Shown here: positions 40,006 to 48,341 of the stretch, in pieces
Numbering within the stretch: the first letter of the stretch is position 1
How the letters are laid out: each line of letters opens with the position of its first letter
Source: Gammaproteobacteria bacterium
GTDB taxonomy: Bacteria; Pseudomonadota; Gammaproteobacteria; Steroidobacterales; Steroidobacteraceae
NCBI GenBank assembly: GCA_027366635.1
Contig: DAHXNE010000127.1
Coordinates: 1-57,753 of the forward strand
DNA: 57,753 nt
Direction of reading: 5' to 3'
The notes under the pieces: model-generated
What the model saw: the letters and a program-made list of their open reading frames with translations, nothing else
The model's database searches: none
What the model was told of the DNA's origin: nothing
Translations under genes and position numbers: made by a program

Positions 40006-40164
40006 GCGGGGGCGCCGCGCGTCGTTCGAGCCGGTGGTGCTCGGCGGAGCGTTCTCCGGGCCAGTGCTCGCGAGACTGTCGAAATCAATATACTGCGCTG
40101 GCTTCGTGGTGCTTGGTCTGATCACGGGTCACCGCCGAGAGCAACAGTCCACAGCGGGAACATC

Positions 40165-40683
40165 ATGGCGAACACGTTGATCCACGAGTCCAGACGTCTT
40201 TTATTGCCGTTCGACGCGGTGATCGATGCGTTGATCGAGCTCGACGTCAAACACGGCCGCTGGCCCGCCGGGGCCGAGTTGGTCGAAGTCTCGACGGTCG
40301 ACGGTGACGATGAAAGTGCTCGCGGCGTCGTGATGTCCATTCGGGTGCCGGGAAAGACGGAGGTCGCGCAGCGCACGTATCTGCTGCCGATCATCGCCGC
40401 GGCGATCGTCAATTATTGCCTCGCAATGCGGGTGCCGATGCCGCGCAACTCGACCAAGACGATCCAGATCGTGTCCGAGGGCATCGCGCTGCAGCTCGAG
40501 AACACCCTGAAGCTTCAGCGGCGGCACGTCGAGCCGCCGCCCATTCGGGTGGTCACGGCGCCGCCGGCGCTGGCAGGCGCCGGTGCGGCTGCGGCGGAAA
40601 GTCCGTCCGGCGCGTCCGAGGCGCCAGAGACCGCCGAGAGTGTCACCGAGTCTCGTGCCGTGGACGACGGCGAGTCCGTCTAA
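40165..40683 (+). CDS. Hypothetical protein
   Basis: 172 residues, no family recognised. The first 120 residues are mixed alpha/beta with no signal peptide or membrane helix, so it is probably cytosolic. The rest (about 125-172) is a low-complexity Ala/Glu/Ser/Pro tail. A TATACT (40089-40094) upstream could be a -10 element. It is co-directional with fahA (159-base gap) but need not share its role. The codon pattern looks like that of the neighbouring genes. Confidence 0.6.
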   Translation: MANTLIHESRRLLLPFDAVIDALIELDVKHGRWPAGAELVEVSTVDGDDESARGVVMSIRVPGKTEVAQRTYLLPIIAAAIVNYCLAMRVPMPRNSTKTIQIVSEGIALQLENTLKLQRRHVEPPPIRVVTAPPALAGAGAAAAESPSGASEAPETAESVTESRAVDDGESV

Positions 40684-40778
40684 TGACGCGCAGCCAACGC
40701 AGGCCGAGTCACCTCGAACATAGGGTGTGACCACCGCCGATCCTCGGGAAGCTCGGGCGTCAGGTGTTCGTCAGGTAT

Positions 40779-40808
40779 TTGAACAGAACGCCGTCGAGGT
40801 GGTCTAAT
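40779..40808 (+). promoter_or_regulatory. Candidate sigma70 promoter of the repeat-protein gene
   Basis: TTGAAC (40779-40784) and TCTAAT (40803-40808) are separated by 18 bases. They are 66 bases upstream of the ATG at 40875. The 191-base gap after the previous gene has no other clear element. Confidence 0.45.
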
Positions 40809-40874
40809 TTGCATGTACCGCGGCGCCTTGGCCTGCGGATATGCATGAGATGCGCCGCCGCGGGGGAGAAGCTT

Positions 40875-42188
40875 ATGTCTAGAATCAACCCGGCTGAATT
40901 GCATGGCGTTTCCCCGATCGCGGGCGGCTCAGGCGGTGCATTGTTGCAACGACGCGAGCGAGGGGTGCTGCGCCGCGCTGTCGCAATCTGGTGTTCTCTC
41001 TTTGTCGCTGCGACGCTGGCAATGGTCGTGGTTCCGCCTCCCTCGCATGCCGCCCCGCCCCACTTCGGCGGCCGAGGGCCCGGCGGTCCGCCGCATTTCG
41101 GTGGTGCGCACTTTGGCGGCGGTCCTGGCGGTCCGCCGCATTTCGGTGGCGCGCACTTTGGCGGTGGTCCTGGTGGTCCGCCGCATTTCGGTGGTGCGCA
41201 CTTTGGCGGTGGTCCTGGCGGTCCGCCGCATTTCGGTGGTGCGCACTTTGGCGGTGGTCCTGGTGGTCCGCCGCATTTCGGCGGCGCGCACTTTGGCGGC
41301 GGTCCTGGCGGTCCGCCGCATTTCGGTGGTGCGCACTTTGGCGGTGGTCCTGGTGGTCCGCCGCATTTCGGTGGTGCGCACTTTGGCGGTGGTCCTGGTG
41401 GTCCGCCGCATTTCGGCGGCGCGCACTTTGGTGGCGGTCACTTTCCGGTCGCTCGCATGGGCGGCACTCCCGGTGGTCCCCCGCCTCCCGGTGGCCCTGG
41501 TGCCCCTCCACCTCCACCTCCTGGTCGATTCGGTGGCCCTCCACCTCCGCCTCCCGGTGGCCCGCTACTTGGTGGGTGGCATGGCGGTCCGCGCCCTTGG
41601 GCATGGCGCGGCGGGTGGCTGAGCGACCGATGGGACGACGGATGGCGAGGCCCCGGCTGGGCCTGGGGTGGCCCTGGTTTCGGTTGGAACGGGGCGCTCT
41701 GGGTGGGCGGCGACTGGGATGGCATGTACTGGCCGGCGGTCAATTACGGCTGGAGCTACCCTTGGTTTCTGGCGAGTATTCCATCGGCGGCCGTCATGCT
41801 CAGCTTTGGCGGCGTGCCGTACTACTACGTCAATCAGGTGTACTACACATGGAGCCCGTACTACCAGGGCTACGTGGTGACCGATCCCCCGCCGGTTGCT
41901 GACAGCGGCACGGCGCCGCAAGCATCGACCCAGACGTATGTCGCGGGCGGCGGAAGTGGCGTGCTCGGCCTGCGGGTGACACCGGAGAAAGGGCAGTCAC
42001 GCCAACAGACTGCGAACGATCAGTACGCTTGTCACAAGTGGGCCGTAGCGCAAAGTGGCTTCAATCCGATGAGTTCGGCGCAGGATGCCAACGCCTCGGC
42101 GCACATGCGGGCCGGCTACCAGCGGGCAATGATCGCCTGCCTGCAGGCGCGCGGCTACGGCGTCCAGGGCGCCGGCGGCGGGAACTGA
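40875..42188 (+). CDS. Secreted Gly/His/Pro-repeat protein with DUF6515-like C-terminal region
   Basis: 437 residues. The ATG at 40875 has GGGGAGA just upstream. A hydrophobic segment (about 35-56) ending in SHAA looks like a signal peptide with a long basic N-region. Residues 74-187 are seven exact 15-residue repeats (HFGGAHFGGGPGGPP) plus a partial eighth. Two proline/glycine runs follow, then a Trp/Gly-rich stretch, a Tyr-rich segment (VPYYYVNQVYYTW) and a C-terminal domain with CHKWAVAQSGF and MIACLQARGYGV. The last part resembles proteins annotated as DUF6515 or glycine-zipper surface proteins. The His density would allow metal binding, but this is only inferred. Confidence 0.75.
   Translation: MSRINPAELHGVSPIAGGSGGALLQRRERGVLRRAVAIWCSLFVAATLAMVVVPPPSHAAPPHFGGRGPGGPPHFGGAHFGGGPGGPPHFGGAHFGGGPGGPPHFGGAHFGGGPGGPPHFGGAHFGGGPGGPPHFGGAHFGGGPGGPPHFGGAHFGGGPGGPPHFGGAHFGGGPGGPPHFGGAHFGGGHFPVARMGGTPGGPPPPGGPGAPPPPPPGRFGGPPPPPPGGPLLGGWHGGPRPWAWRGGWLSDRWDDGWRGPGWAWGGPGFGWNGALWVGGDWDGMYWPAVNYGWSYPWFLASIPSAAVMLSFGGVPYYYVNQVYYTWSPYYQGYVVTDPPPVADSGTAPQASTQTYVAGGGSGVLGLRVTPEKGQSRQQTANDQYACHKWAVAQSGFNPMSSAQDANASAHMRAGYQRAMIACLQARGYGVQGAGGGN
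41094..41435 (+). repeat. Tandem 45-base repeat inside the secreted-protein gene
   Basis: Seven 45-base units (41094-41408) encode identical 15-residue repeats; an eighth is cut after 27 bases. Differences between units are all synonymous Gly codons. The second Gly after Pro alternates GGC and GGT in units 1 to 6, suggesting a 90-base higher-order unit that was duplicated. Such an array is expected to vary in copy number by recombination or slippage. Confidence 0.9.
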
Positions 42189-42237
42189 GCGAGCGGTCCG
42201 ACTGTTCGGCGTTCGGGACATCGGCGAGAATGCGCCG

Positions 42238-43251
42238 ATGTCCCTGCAACCGACACATTCTATTGCCGTCCCGGGCATCTGGCCGCAGAGCGGCACTGGC
42301 CCGTCCATACTGGTGTGCCGACCGAATACGCGGCTCGGCAATACCGTGCTGTTGACCCCGCTGATCGAAGAGTTGCAGACCCGTCTGCCGAACGCCCGTA
42401 TCGACGTGCTCTCGGCCTGTCCTGCGGCTCCCGAAGTATTCGCAGGGTTCCCGGGCGTGTATCGCGTTCACGAACTGCCGTTTCGTGGGGTGCGCCACCC
42501 GTTTCGCTACGCGGGCACTCTTCTGCGCGTGTGTCGCGTTGGATACGACATCATCATCGATCCGTGTCCGAACTCCTGGACGGCCCGTTTTCTCACCCGC
42601 TGGATTCCGGGACGGTTGAAGGTTGGCTTCACGCACCCGCGTCGTCAGTGGGGCCTCGATGTCAGCGTTCCGTTCAAGGACGCACCGCGGCACATGGGCG
42701 CCTATCCGGTGTACCTCGTTCGACGTGTTCTGTTTGACCTCGACCCGCAGGTCGCGCGCGCCGATGAGGCGACCCTCACGGTGCACCTATCGCCTGCCGA
42801 ACGGGAATTCGGCCGTCGGGAGATCCGCCGTCTGGCCGGCGACGAGGCGTCGGGACCAGTGATCGCACTGGCGACGCATGCCACCGGCGCCAAACGATTT
42901 GCGGTTTCGTGGTGGCGCGCAGTGCTCGAGCAGTTGCGCATGCGCGTGCCGCAGGCGCGCTTCATTGAGATTCGGTCGCCGTCCGGACACGCGACGTTGC
43001 CCGAGCTGGCGGGTTTCTCCTCTCGCCGCACGCGTCACGTCGCCGCGGTGATCGACGCGGCCACGTGCTTCGTGTGCGCGGATTCGGGTCTGATGCACCT
43101 CGGGGCAGCAACTGACACTGTCACGGTCGGCCTGTTCAAAGTGACGTTGCCGCAGCTGTATGCGCCGCGCCGCGGGCGCAGTTGCGCTCTGGCGGCGAGC
43201 GATGCGCAGCCCGAGGCGGCCGCCGCGCGCATCGCGCAACTGATCGACTGA
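42238..43251 (+). CDS. Glycosyltransferase family 9 (heptosyltransferase-like)
   Basis: 337 residues with the GT9 fold that transfers heptose or a related sugar to lipopolysaccharide. Seen: CRPNTRLGNTVLLTPLIEELQTRLP at the N-terminal domain, then DIIIDPCPNS. The C-terminal donor-binding part has ADSGLMHLGAATDTVTVGLF, the GT9 signature with D-SG--H-A. The exact sugar cannot be told from sequence. It is 49 bases after the repeat-protein gene and 8 bases before the metallo-hydrolase gene. Confidence 0.85.
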   Translation: MSLQPTHSIAVPGIWPQSGTGPSILVCRPNTRLGNTVLLTPLIEELQTRLPNARIDVLSACPAAPEVFAGFPGVYRVHELPFRGVRHPFRYAGTLLRVCRVGYDIIIDPCPNSWTARFLTRWIPGRLKVGFTHPRRQWGLDVSVPFKDAPRHMGAYPVYLVRRVLFDLDPQVARADEATLTVHLSPAEREFGRREIRRLAGDEASGPVIALATHATGAKRFAVSWWRAVLEQLRMRVPQARFIEIRSPSGHATLPELAGFSSRRTRHVAAVIDAATCFVCADSGLMHLGAATDTVTVGLFKVTLPQLYAPRRGRSCALAASDAQPEAAAARIAQLID

Positions 43252-43259
43252 GGCGCGTG

Positions 43260-43910
43260 ATGCTGCATTCACTGATCATCCCGGTCACTCCATTCCAGCA
43301 GAACTGCTCTCTGATCTGGGATGATAACGGGTGTGCGGCCTACGTCGATCCGGGTGGGGAACTGCAGCGGCTGCTCGAGCAGGTCGACCAGCGTGGCCTC
43401 AGGTTGACAAAGATCCTGTTGACCCATGCGCACGTCGATCACTGCGCCGCAACGGCCGAGCTTGCCCGCGTGCGCCGGTTGCCGATCGAAGGGCCGCAGC
43501 GCGCCGATCGCTTCTGGATCGAGGCGCTGCCGGCGGCGGCGGCGCAGTTCGGCCTGCCTGCGGCCGAGCCGTTCGAGCCGGATCGCTGGCTCGAGGGCGG
43601 CGATACGGTCACTGTCGGGGACGAGCTGTTTGAAGTGTTGCACTGCCCCGGCCACACTCCAGGCCATGTGGTGTTCTTCCACCGTGCTTCGCGATGTGCG
43701 TGGGTCGGCGATGTCCTGTTCGCCGGCTCGATCGGCCGCACAGACTTCCCGCGTGGCGACCACGCGGCATTGCTCCGATCCATTCGCGAGCAGCTATTTC
43801 CCCTCGGCGATGATGTGCGGTTCGTCCCCGGCCACGGCCCGACGTCGACTTTCGGCGCCGAGCGGCGCACCAACCCGTTCGTAGCCGATCGCCTGTTCGT
43901 CGCTCCCTGA
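43260..43910 (+). CDS. MBL-fold metallo-hydrolase (glyoxalase II/YcbL-like)
   Basis: 216 residues. The zinc-binding HAHVDH motif is at 56-61. Further ligands are in HCPGHTPGH, GDVLFAGSIGRTD and the final PGHGP. The short form without a long C-terminal helical domain resembles YcbL-type type II glyoxalases rather than GloB. The ATG at 43260 follows the glycosyltransferase stop by 8 bases; the open frame upstream lies inside that gene. Substrate is uncertain. Confidence 0.88.
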   Translation: MLHSLIIPVTPFQQNCSLIWDDNGCAAYVDPGGELQRLLEQVDQRGLRLTKILLTHAHVDHCAATAELARVRRLPIEGPQRADRFWIEALPAAAAQFGLPAAEPFEPDRWLEGGDTVTVGDELFEVLHCPGHTPGHVVFFHRASRCAWVGDVLFAGSIGRTDFPRGDHAALLRSIREQLFPLGDDVRFVPGHGPTSTFGAERRTNPFVADRLFVAP

Positions 43911-43948
43911 GCCGAGCCGGCGACGGCGTATACGAGAGCGACAGGCGT

Positions 43949-44620
43949 TCAAGGCGCGGGGCGTGGGCCGTTCGCTGTGCGTAGGCGGCGGATGAGCGGC
44001 GGCAGAAGCGCCACGGACGTGAGCAAGGCCAGGGCCAGCAAGCCCTTCTTGATCAGGCCGGAACTGCCGGCCGCCGCTTCGCGCCCGGCATAACCGAGGT
44101 AGGTGTAGGCGAGAGTGCCCGGCAACATTGCGATGTACGAGACGATGACGTAGCGCGAGAGCCGGATGCGGGTCAGTCCGAGGGCGTAGTTGAGCAGGTT
44201 GAACGGTATGAGCGGCACCAGGCGCACGAACGCAACGAACCTCCAGTCCTCGCGCTCGACACCGGAGACAATCTGCTCGGCGCGCGCGCCAATTCGTGCG
44301 CGCACCCAGTCGGCGGCGAGGTAGCGGGCGGTCACGAATGCTCCGGTCGCCCCAATCGTCGCGCCAGTCAGGCTGTAGAACGTGCCGGCCACAGGCCCAA
44401 ACAACGCTCCACCGGCGAGCGTGAGTAGGGACCCCGGAACGAAAGCCACGGTGGCCGTGGCATACAGTGCCATGAAGGCGAGCGGCGCCCAGGGCCCGGC
44501 CTGGTGCACCGTCTGGGTGAGCGCGCGCACGTCAAGTTCGCCGCGATGTGCGTAGACCCAGCCGGCGACCGCTCCGAGGGCCGCAACGAGGAGCAATCTG
44601 TGCCAATGTGCGCGTGTCAT
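43949..44620 (-). CDS. TVP38/TMEM64-family membrane protein
   Basis: 223-residue inner-membrane protein with about five hydrophobic segments. Family signatures are FVPGSLLTLAGGALFGPVAG, the GATIGATGAFVTARYLA loop and LVPLIPFNLLNYALGLT. This is the SNARE-associated (DedA-like) domain, proposed for lipid scrambling or transport in related proteins. The start overlaps the stop of a 42-residue ORF by one base (TGATG), so it lies in an operon with that ORF and the hxlR-type gene. Confidence 0.9.
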   Translation of the reverse strand: MTRAHWHRLLLVAALGAVAGWVYAHRGELDVRALTQTVHQAGPWAPLAFMALYATATVAFVPGSLLTLAGGALFGPVAGTFYSLTGATIGATGAFVTARYLAADWVRARIGARAEQIVSGVEREDWRFVAFVRLVPLIPFNLLNYALGLTRIRLSRYVIVSYIAMLPGTLAYTYLGYAGREAAAGSSGLIKKGLLALALLTSVALLPPLIRRLRTANGPRPAP

Positions 44621-44748
44621 CAGGCGCGCCGTCCGTCGCGCCGGGTGACGCGGTCCTGGTCATCGGCGTCGATGAACGGTATGGCAGGCATACCCGCTAG
44701 ATTCGCACACATGCGGGGCTCCAGGAAGGTGTCGATGTCGATGATCAT
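44620..44748 (-). CDS. Small ORF of 42 residues coupled to both neighbours
   Basis: It reads MIIDIDTFLEPRM at its start and ends DQDRVTRRDGRRA. No family recognised. The start overlaps the hxlR stop as ATGA (44748-44745), and its stop overlaps the next start as TGATG (44622-44618). Both overlaps together make a real translated frame plausible, since it fills the gap between two genes exactly. The composition is acidic at the N-terminus and basic at the C-terminus, with no signal or membrane helix. Confidence 0.5.
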   Translation of the reverse strand: MIIDIDTFLEPRMCANLAGMPAIPFIDADDQDRVTRRDGRRA

Positions 44749-45143
44749 GCTGCGGGACGACCCGTGCGGCGCTTGTGCCCGGGGCATCGGCCGTCGGCCG
44801 GGTGCAGCAGGCGCGTGCCCACCTTGACGATGGTGTCGATCACAGGGACCAGTTCTTCGCCCAGCGAAGAGAGGGCATATTGCACCGCGGGCGGCGAGGC
44901 GGGAGCCACGGTGCGGATCACGACACCTTTGGCTTCGAGCTCGCGCAGCCGGGCGCTCAGCATCTTTGGGGAGACGCCGGGAATGTCTTTGAGCAGTTCG
45001 CCGAAGCGGCGGGCTCCGCCGCTGAGCTGCCAGATGACATTGGGTGTCCATGCGCCCCCGAGCAGTGCCATGCAGGCGCTCATGGGACAACCCTCCAGTG
45101 GCGATCGGGGATCGTGCGCAGGAGGCCGGCGGGTCACATGCAT
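44745..45143 (-). CDS. HxlR-family transcriptional regulator
   Basis: 132-residue winged helix of the HxlR/YodB type. Seen: GCPMSACMALLGGAWTPNVI (Cys19 near the start of the domain), then RRFGELLKDIPGVSPKMLS and LRELEAKGVVIR, the wing YALSSLGEELVPVI, and a basic tail. Some members sense electrophiles or oxidants through the N-terminal Cys. It is divergent from the glutathione transferase, with 115 bases between starts and an inverted repeat in the gap. Confidence 0.92.
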   Translation of the reverse strand: MHVTRRPPAHDPRSPLEGCPMSACMALLGGAWTPNVIWQLSGGARRFGELLKDIPGVSPKMLSARLRELEAKGVVIRTVAPASPPAVQYALSSLGEELVPVIDTIVKVGTRLLHPADGRCPGHKRRTGRPAA

Positions 45144-45190
45144 GTTCTCTACCGAAAGGGGAGTGCACCCTTAAAATAACGAAACGTAAT

Positions 45191-45211
45191 ATACTATAAA
45201 ATTGTAAGTAT
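45191..45211. promoter_or_regulatory. Candidate HxlR-type operator between hxlR and gst
   Basis: ATACT (45191-45195) and AGTAT (45207-45211) form an inverted repeat with 11 bases between. TACT/AGTA half sites are typical of HxlR/YodB-type operators. The stretch is unusually A/T-rich for this genome. It overlaps a plausible forward promoter, TTAAAA (45171-45176) and TATAAA (45195-45200) with an 18-base spacer, reading toward gst. Regulation of both divergent units is inferred. Confidence 0.45.
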
Positions 45212-45258
45212 GGTGGCCGCAGGCCGCCGGTCGAACCTCACCTTCCCAGGAGATAGCG

Positions 45259-45867
45259 ATGAAACTGTTTTATGCAAGCGGTGCCTGCTCGCTTTCGCCG
45301 CACATCGTGGCGTGCGAGGCCGGTATAGCGATCGAGCTGCAGATGGTCGATTTGAAGACTAAGACGATGACGACCCAGGGGGACTATCTCGCCATCAACC
45401 CCAAGGGTTACGTGCCGGCGCTGCAGCTCGACAATGGGGAGCTGCTCACTGAAGGGCCGGTGATCGTCCAGTATCTGGCCGACCTGAAGCCGCAGACGGG
45501 GCTGGTGCCGCCGGCCGGAACGCTTCCGCGCTACCACCTGCAGGAGATGCTTGGCTACATCAACTCCGAGTTGCACAAGACCTACTCGCCGCTGTTCAAT
45601 CCGGCGACGCCCGCCGAGACTCGAGCCGAGCGTGAAGCGTACCTGCGCCGCCGTTACGGTTTGGTGGAGAAGCAGCTCGAGGCGGGCAAGTATCTCTTCG
45701 GTGAGCCCTTCACGGTTGCCGATGCCTACTTGTTCACCGTGACGAACTGGGCGCGGATGGTCAACTTCAGCCTCGCCGAGTTCCCGAACGTGCGCGCCTT
45801 CCAGGAGCGCGTGGCCGGCCGGCCGGCCGTCCAGGCCGCGATGCGGGCTGAAGGCCTAATAAAATAG
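45259..45867 (+). CDS. Glutathione S-transferase, beta class (GstA-like)
   Basis: 202 residues. The thioredoxin-like N-terminal domain begins MKLFYASGACSLSPHI with Cys10 at the beta-class active-site position. GYVPALQLDNGELLTEGPVI carries the cis-Pro and the glutathione-binding Glu region. The all-helical C-terminal domain has FTVADAYLFTV. AGGAG upstream supports the ATG at 45259. It is not the zeta class expected for maleylacetoacetate isomerase. Divergence from the HxlR-type gene suggests control by that regulator. Confidence 0.92.
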   Translation: MKLFYASGACSLSPHIVACEAGIAIELQMVDLKTKTMTTQGDYLAINPKGYVPALQLDNGELLTEGPVIVQYLADLKPQTGLVPPAGTLPRYHLQEMLGYINSELHKTYSPLFNPATPAETRAEREAYLRRRYGLVEKQLEAGKYLFGEPFTVADAYLFTVTNWARMVNFSLAEFPNVRAFQERVAGRPAVQAAMRAEGLIK

Positions 45868-45908
45868 CGCGGCTCAGCCATGACTTGCGCCGTCGCGCGT
45901 GCGTCCCC

Positions 45909-47510
45909 TCAGTACAGCTGAGGCGTGCCGCCGGCGGCGATGAAGGCCCGCATGGCCCGCAGCAGGCGCGGCGGCAGGATGGGCCGGGGCGCGGCGTGCG
46001 CGCCGAGCTGCATGATCCGCTGTGCACGGCGGGTGAGCCTTGGCCAGTGAGATAGTCCTGGCCCGTTAGGGTCGCCGGTCTTGACGAAGTTGACCCAGTA
46101 GCGGGACATGCGTCGGGAAATTCTCCGGTCGAGCCGGGTGAAATGCCGTTGGGGCGCCGCATCCAGGGTGCCGAAGACGTATGGGATTTCCGAGGAATGG
46201 AACACCCTCCAGAGACGGGATCGTGGCCCCGGCTCTACGTGCGTCCAGAGGTAGGCGTAGACCGGAGCGCGCGCCTGTGCGAGCCGTAGGCGACCCCATT
46301 GATAGAGCGCCGCAAGTCCCAGATCGCGCCGCACGGCGCGCTGAGCCCGCGCTCGGCCGCGCCCACTGTGAGCCGGGAACAGGCGTGCGAAGCGCGGCGC
46401 GAGGGCGCCGAACGTCTTGCGCAGGTAGGCTTGCCAGGCCGCGCGGCTCAGGCTCGTCGGGTTGGAGCGAAAGCCGGTGTTCTCGTCGGCGTTCATTCCG
46501 AGCAGGATCGGTGTGCGGATGAAGCGGCCGGCGGCCAGCAGCCGCTCGGGGGCGGCGGGTAGTAGGGTGCCGTCGATGATCGGCATGATCAGCGGGCTGG
46601 TCATGGGCGCGGCTGAGGTGCCGAGGTCTCGCACCGGCAGCGCACGCAGTGCGGCCAGCGTCTTGACATGCTGCGCGCGCGCGAACGCCGTGCCGGCGCG
46701 CTCGGCGGCGGCCAGTGAGGCCATGTGCCGCGGCGATCCGGGTAGGCGTGAGTTGGGCAAGCCGCTTTCGGCGATCGCTCGTGCGAACAGCCCTGCCGCG
46801 AGCGGCGAGGCGATGAGGTCCTGCACGGCGATTGCGCCGGCGGACTGGCCGGCGACGGTGACGGCGCGGGGATTGCCGCCGAATGCCCCGATGTTGCGCT
46901 GCACCCAGCGCAACGCGGCGATCATGTCCTGCAGGCCCCAGTTGGCCGGCGGCTCGTGCAGGCGGGCCGCCTCGGCCGCGAGCCCCGGATCGGTGAAGAA
47001 GCCGAGCACTCCCAACCGATAATTGATCGTGACGACGATGATGCCCTGAGCGGCCAAGTGCCGCCCGTCGTACACCGGCACCGAGCCGGAGCCGGAAATG
47101 AACGCTCCACCCGGAATCCACACCATGACCGGCAGCGGTCGCGACACATGCGCCGGCGTCCAGATGTTCAGGTACAGGCAGTTCTCGCTGACCCGTCCGT
47201 GCACGACGTACTCGGATGACCAGGGGCCGATACCGTGCGGTGTGAGCGTCTGGGGGCAGCTCGGTGCAAAATGTGTGGCCGAGAGTACCCCGCGCCAGGG
47301 TCGGGCCGGCTGCGGCGCGCGCCAACGGTTGACGCCGACCGGAGGCGCGGCGTAGGGCACGCCGAGGAACGCGTTGACGGATCCTTCGCGCAAACCCGAG
47401 AGCATGCCTTGCGCAACGCGTGTCCGCGGCGCGACCGGTCCGGCATGGCAGACCGTTGCGGCCAGTGCTACCAGCGCAGCCAAACGTGCGGCGTATCGAG
47501 CTCGAATCAT
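45909..47510 (-). CDS. Carboxylesterase type B, exported
   Basis: 533-residue alpha/beta hydrolase with an N-terminal signal peptide (about 1-23, ending CHA). Signatures: SENCLYLNIWTP (108-119), oxyanion-hole PGGAF (133-137), nucleophile Ser223 in GQSAGA, and the DENTGF acid and FHSSEIPYVFG His regions downstream. It is likely a periplasmic esterase; the substrate is not evident. It is convergent with gst (41 bases apart). Confidence 0.92.
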   Translation of the reverse strand: MIRARYAARLAALVALAATVCHAGPVAPRTRVAQGMLSGLREGSVNAFLGVPYAAPPVGVNRWRAPQPARPWRGVLSATHFAPSCPQTLTPHGIGPWSSEYVVHGRVSENCLYLNIWTPAHVSRPLPVMVWIPGGAFISGSGSVPVYDGRHLAAQGIIVVTINYRLGVLGFFTDPGLAAEAARLHEPPANWGLQDMIAALRWVQRNIGAFGGNPRAVTVAGQSAGAIAVQDLIASPLAAGLFARAIAESGLPNSRLPGSPRHMASLAAAERAGTAFARAQHVKTLAALRALPVRDLGTSAAPMTSPLIMPIIDGTLLPAAPERLLAAGRFIRTPILLGMNADENTGFRSNPTSLSRAAWQAYLRKTFGALAPRFARLFPAHSGRGRARAQRAVRRDLGLAALYQWGRLRLAQARAPVYAYLWTHVEPGPRSRLWRVFHSSEIPYVFGTLDAAPQRHFTRLDRRISRRMSRYWVNFVKTGDPNGPGLSHWPRLTRRAQRIMQLGAHAAPRPILPPRLLRAMRAFIAAGGTPQLY

Positions 47511-47770
47511 GCTCGCCGCCGGCCGAACACGGTCATCATTCGGATAGCCGCCGCAAACGCTCGCATGAATGTCTCCTTGGGCTTGAGGCGCATGCGCCGC
47601 ACGGCGTTCGGCGCCTGAATTCGCGCGGAATACGCCGCGACCATACCAGCAAAGAAAAGATAGCGCTACCAGAGCCAGAACGGTGGGGCACGGGTGGTAC
47701 CATGATTTATCATGGCACGTCGGGCACGTGCGATCCGTTGCCGCGCCCGCTGTCGCACACGGAGCTGGTC

Positions 47771-48220
47771 GTGACTGAAGAGCAATCCCCGAGCGTTACA
47801 CTCGAGCAGATCCGCGAATATCAATTCGACATCACGTTCGCCCCCAACATGGCGCACGTGCAGTCGGACGAACGGCCACCGCTGGGGCAGGGCAGGGGAC
47901 CGACGCCGGCGTTGCTGCTGCTCGCTGCGGTGGCAAGCTGCATGAGCTCGAGCTTGTATTTCGCGCTCGCGAAGTTCAAGAACGACGGGGGTGGCATCAG
48001 CACCACCGCACGAGCGCGCATGGGCCGTAATGCGGCCGGCCGGCTGCGCATCGTGCACATCGACGTGGAAATTCGTCTGGGTGCCAACGCCGACAGCTTG
48101 CAGTACCTCGAACGAATCCTCGGGCAGTTCGAGGAGTTCTGCACGGTCGGGGCCAGCGTGAGGGCCGGGATCCCAACGGACGTCGCCGTATTCGACGGCG
48201 CTGGCCGCAAGCTGAAGTAG
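47771..48220 (+). CDS. OsmC-like protein
   Basis: 149 residues if started at GTG 47771, which has CGGAG (47759-47763) seven bases upstream. An ATG at 47702 would add 23 residues with less family character, so the start is uncertain. The fold is of the OsmC/Ohr type: FAPNMAHVQSDERPPLGQG leads into ALLLLAAVASCMSSSLYFAL, which has one of the two usual redox cysteines (SCMSS). The second may be Cys in EEFCTV. Role in hydroperoxide reduction is inferred from family. It stands alone on its strand after the esterase. Confidence 0.8.
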   Translation: MTEEQSPSVTLEQIREYQFDITFAPNMAHVQSDERPPLGQGRGPTPALLLLAAVASCMSSSLYFALAKFKNDGGGISTTARARMGRNAAGRLRIVHIDVEIRLGANADSLQYLERILGQFEEFCTVGASVRAGIPTDVAVFDGAGRKLK

Positions 48221-48341
48221 CGCAATGCGGCGGCTGCCGTTCGAGCCGATGGTCGTGCACCCGGCGCTGCCGCGCGGATTTCGGTCCTGGACGCGTCCGG
48301 CTATGCTGTGCCGATCGGTGTGATATCTATGGGAGACGCAT

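Noticed and set aside
41094-41435. CRISPR array
   Set aside because: The 45-base units are contiguous with no spacers and lie in frame in a coding sequence.
40885-41604. 239-codon reverse frame across the repeat array
   Set aside because: It arises from the absence of stops in the repeated unit on the opposite strand; no start signal or family.
45259-45867. Assigning the glutathione transferase as maleylacetoacetate isomerase
   Set aside because: It has the beta-class Cys10 N-terminus and lacks the zeta-class Ser-Ser-Cys motif.
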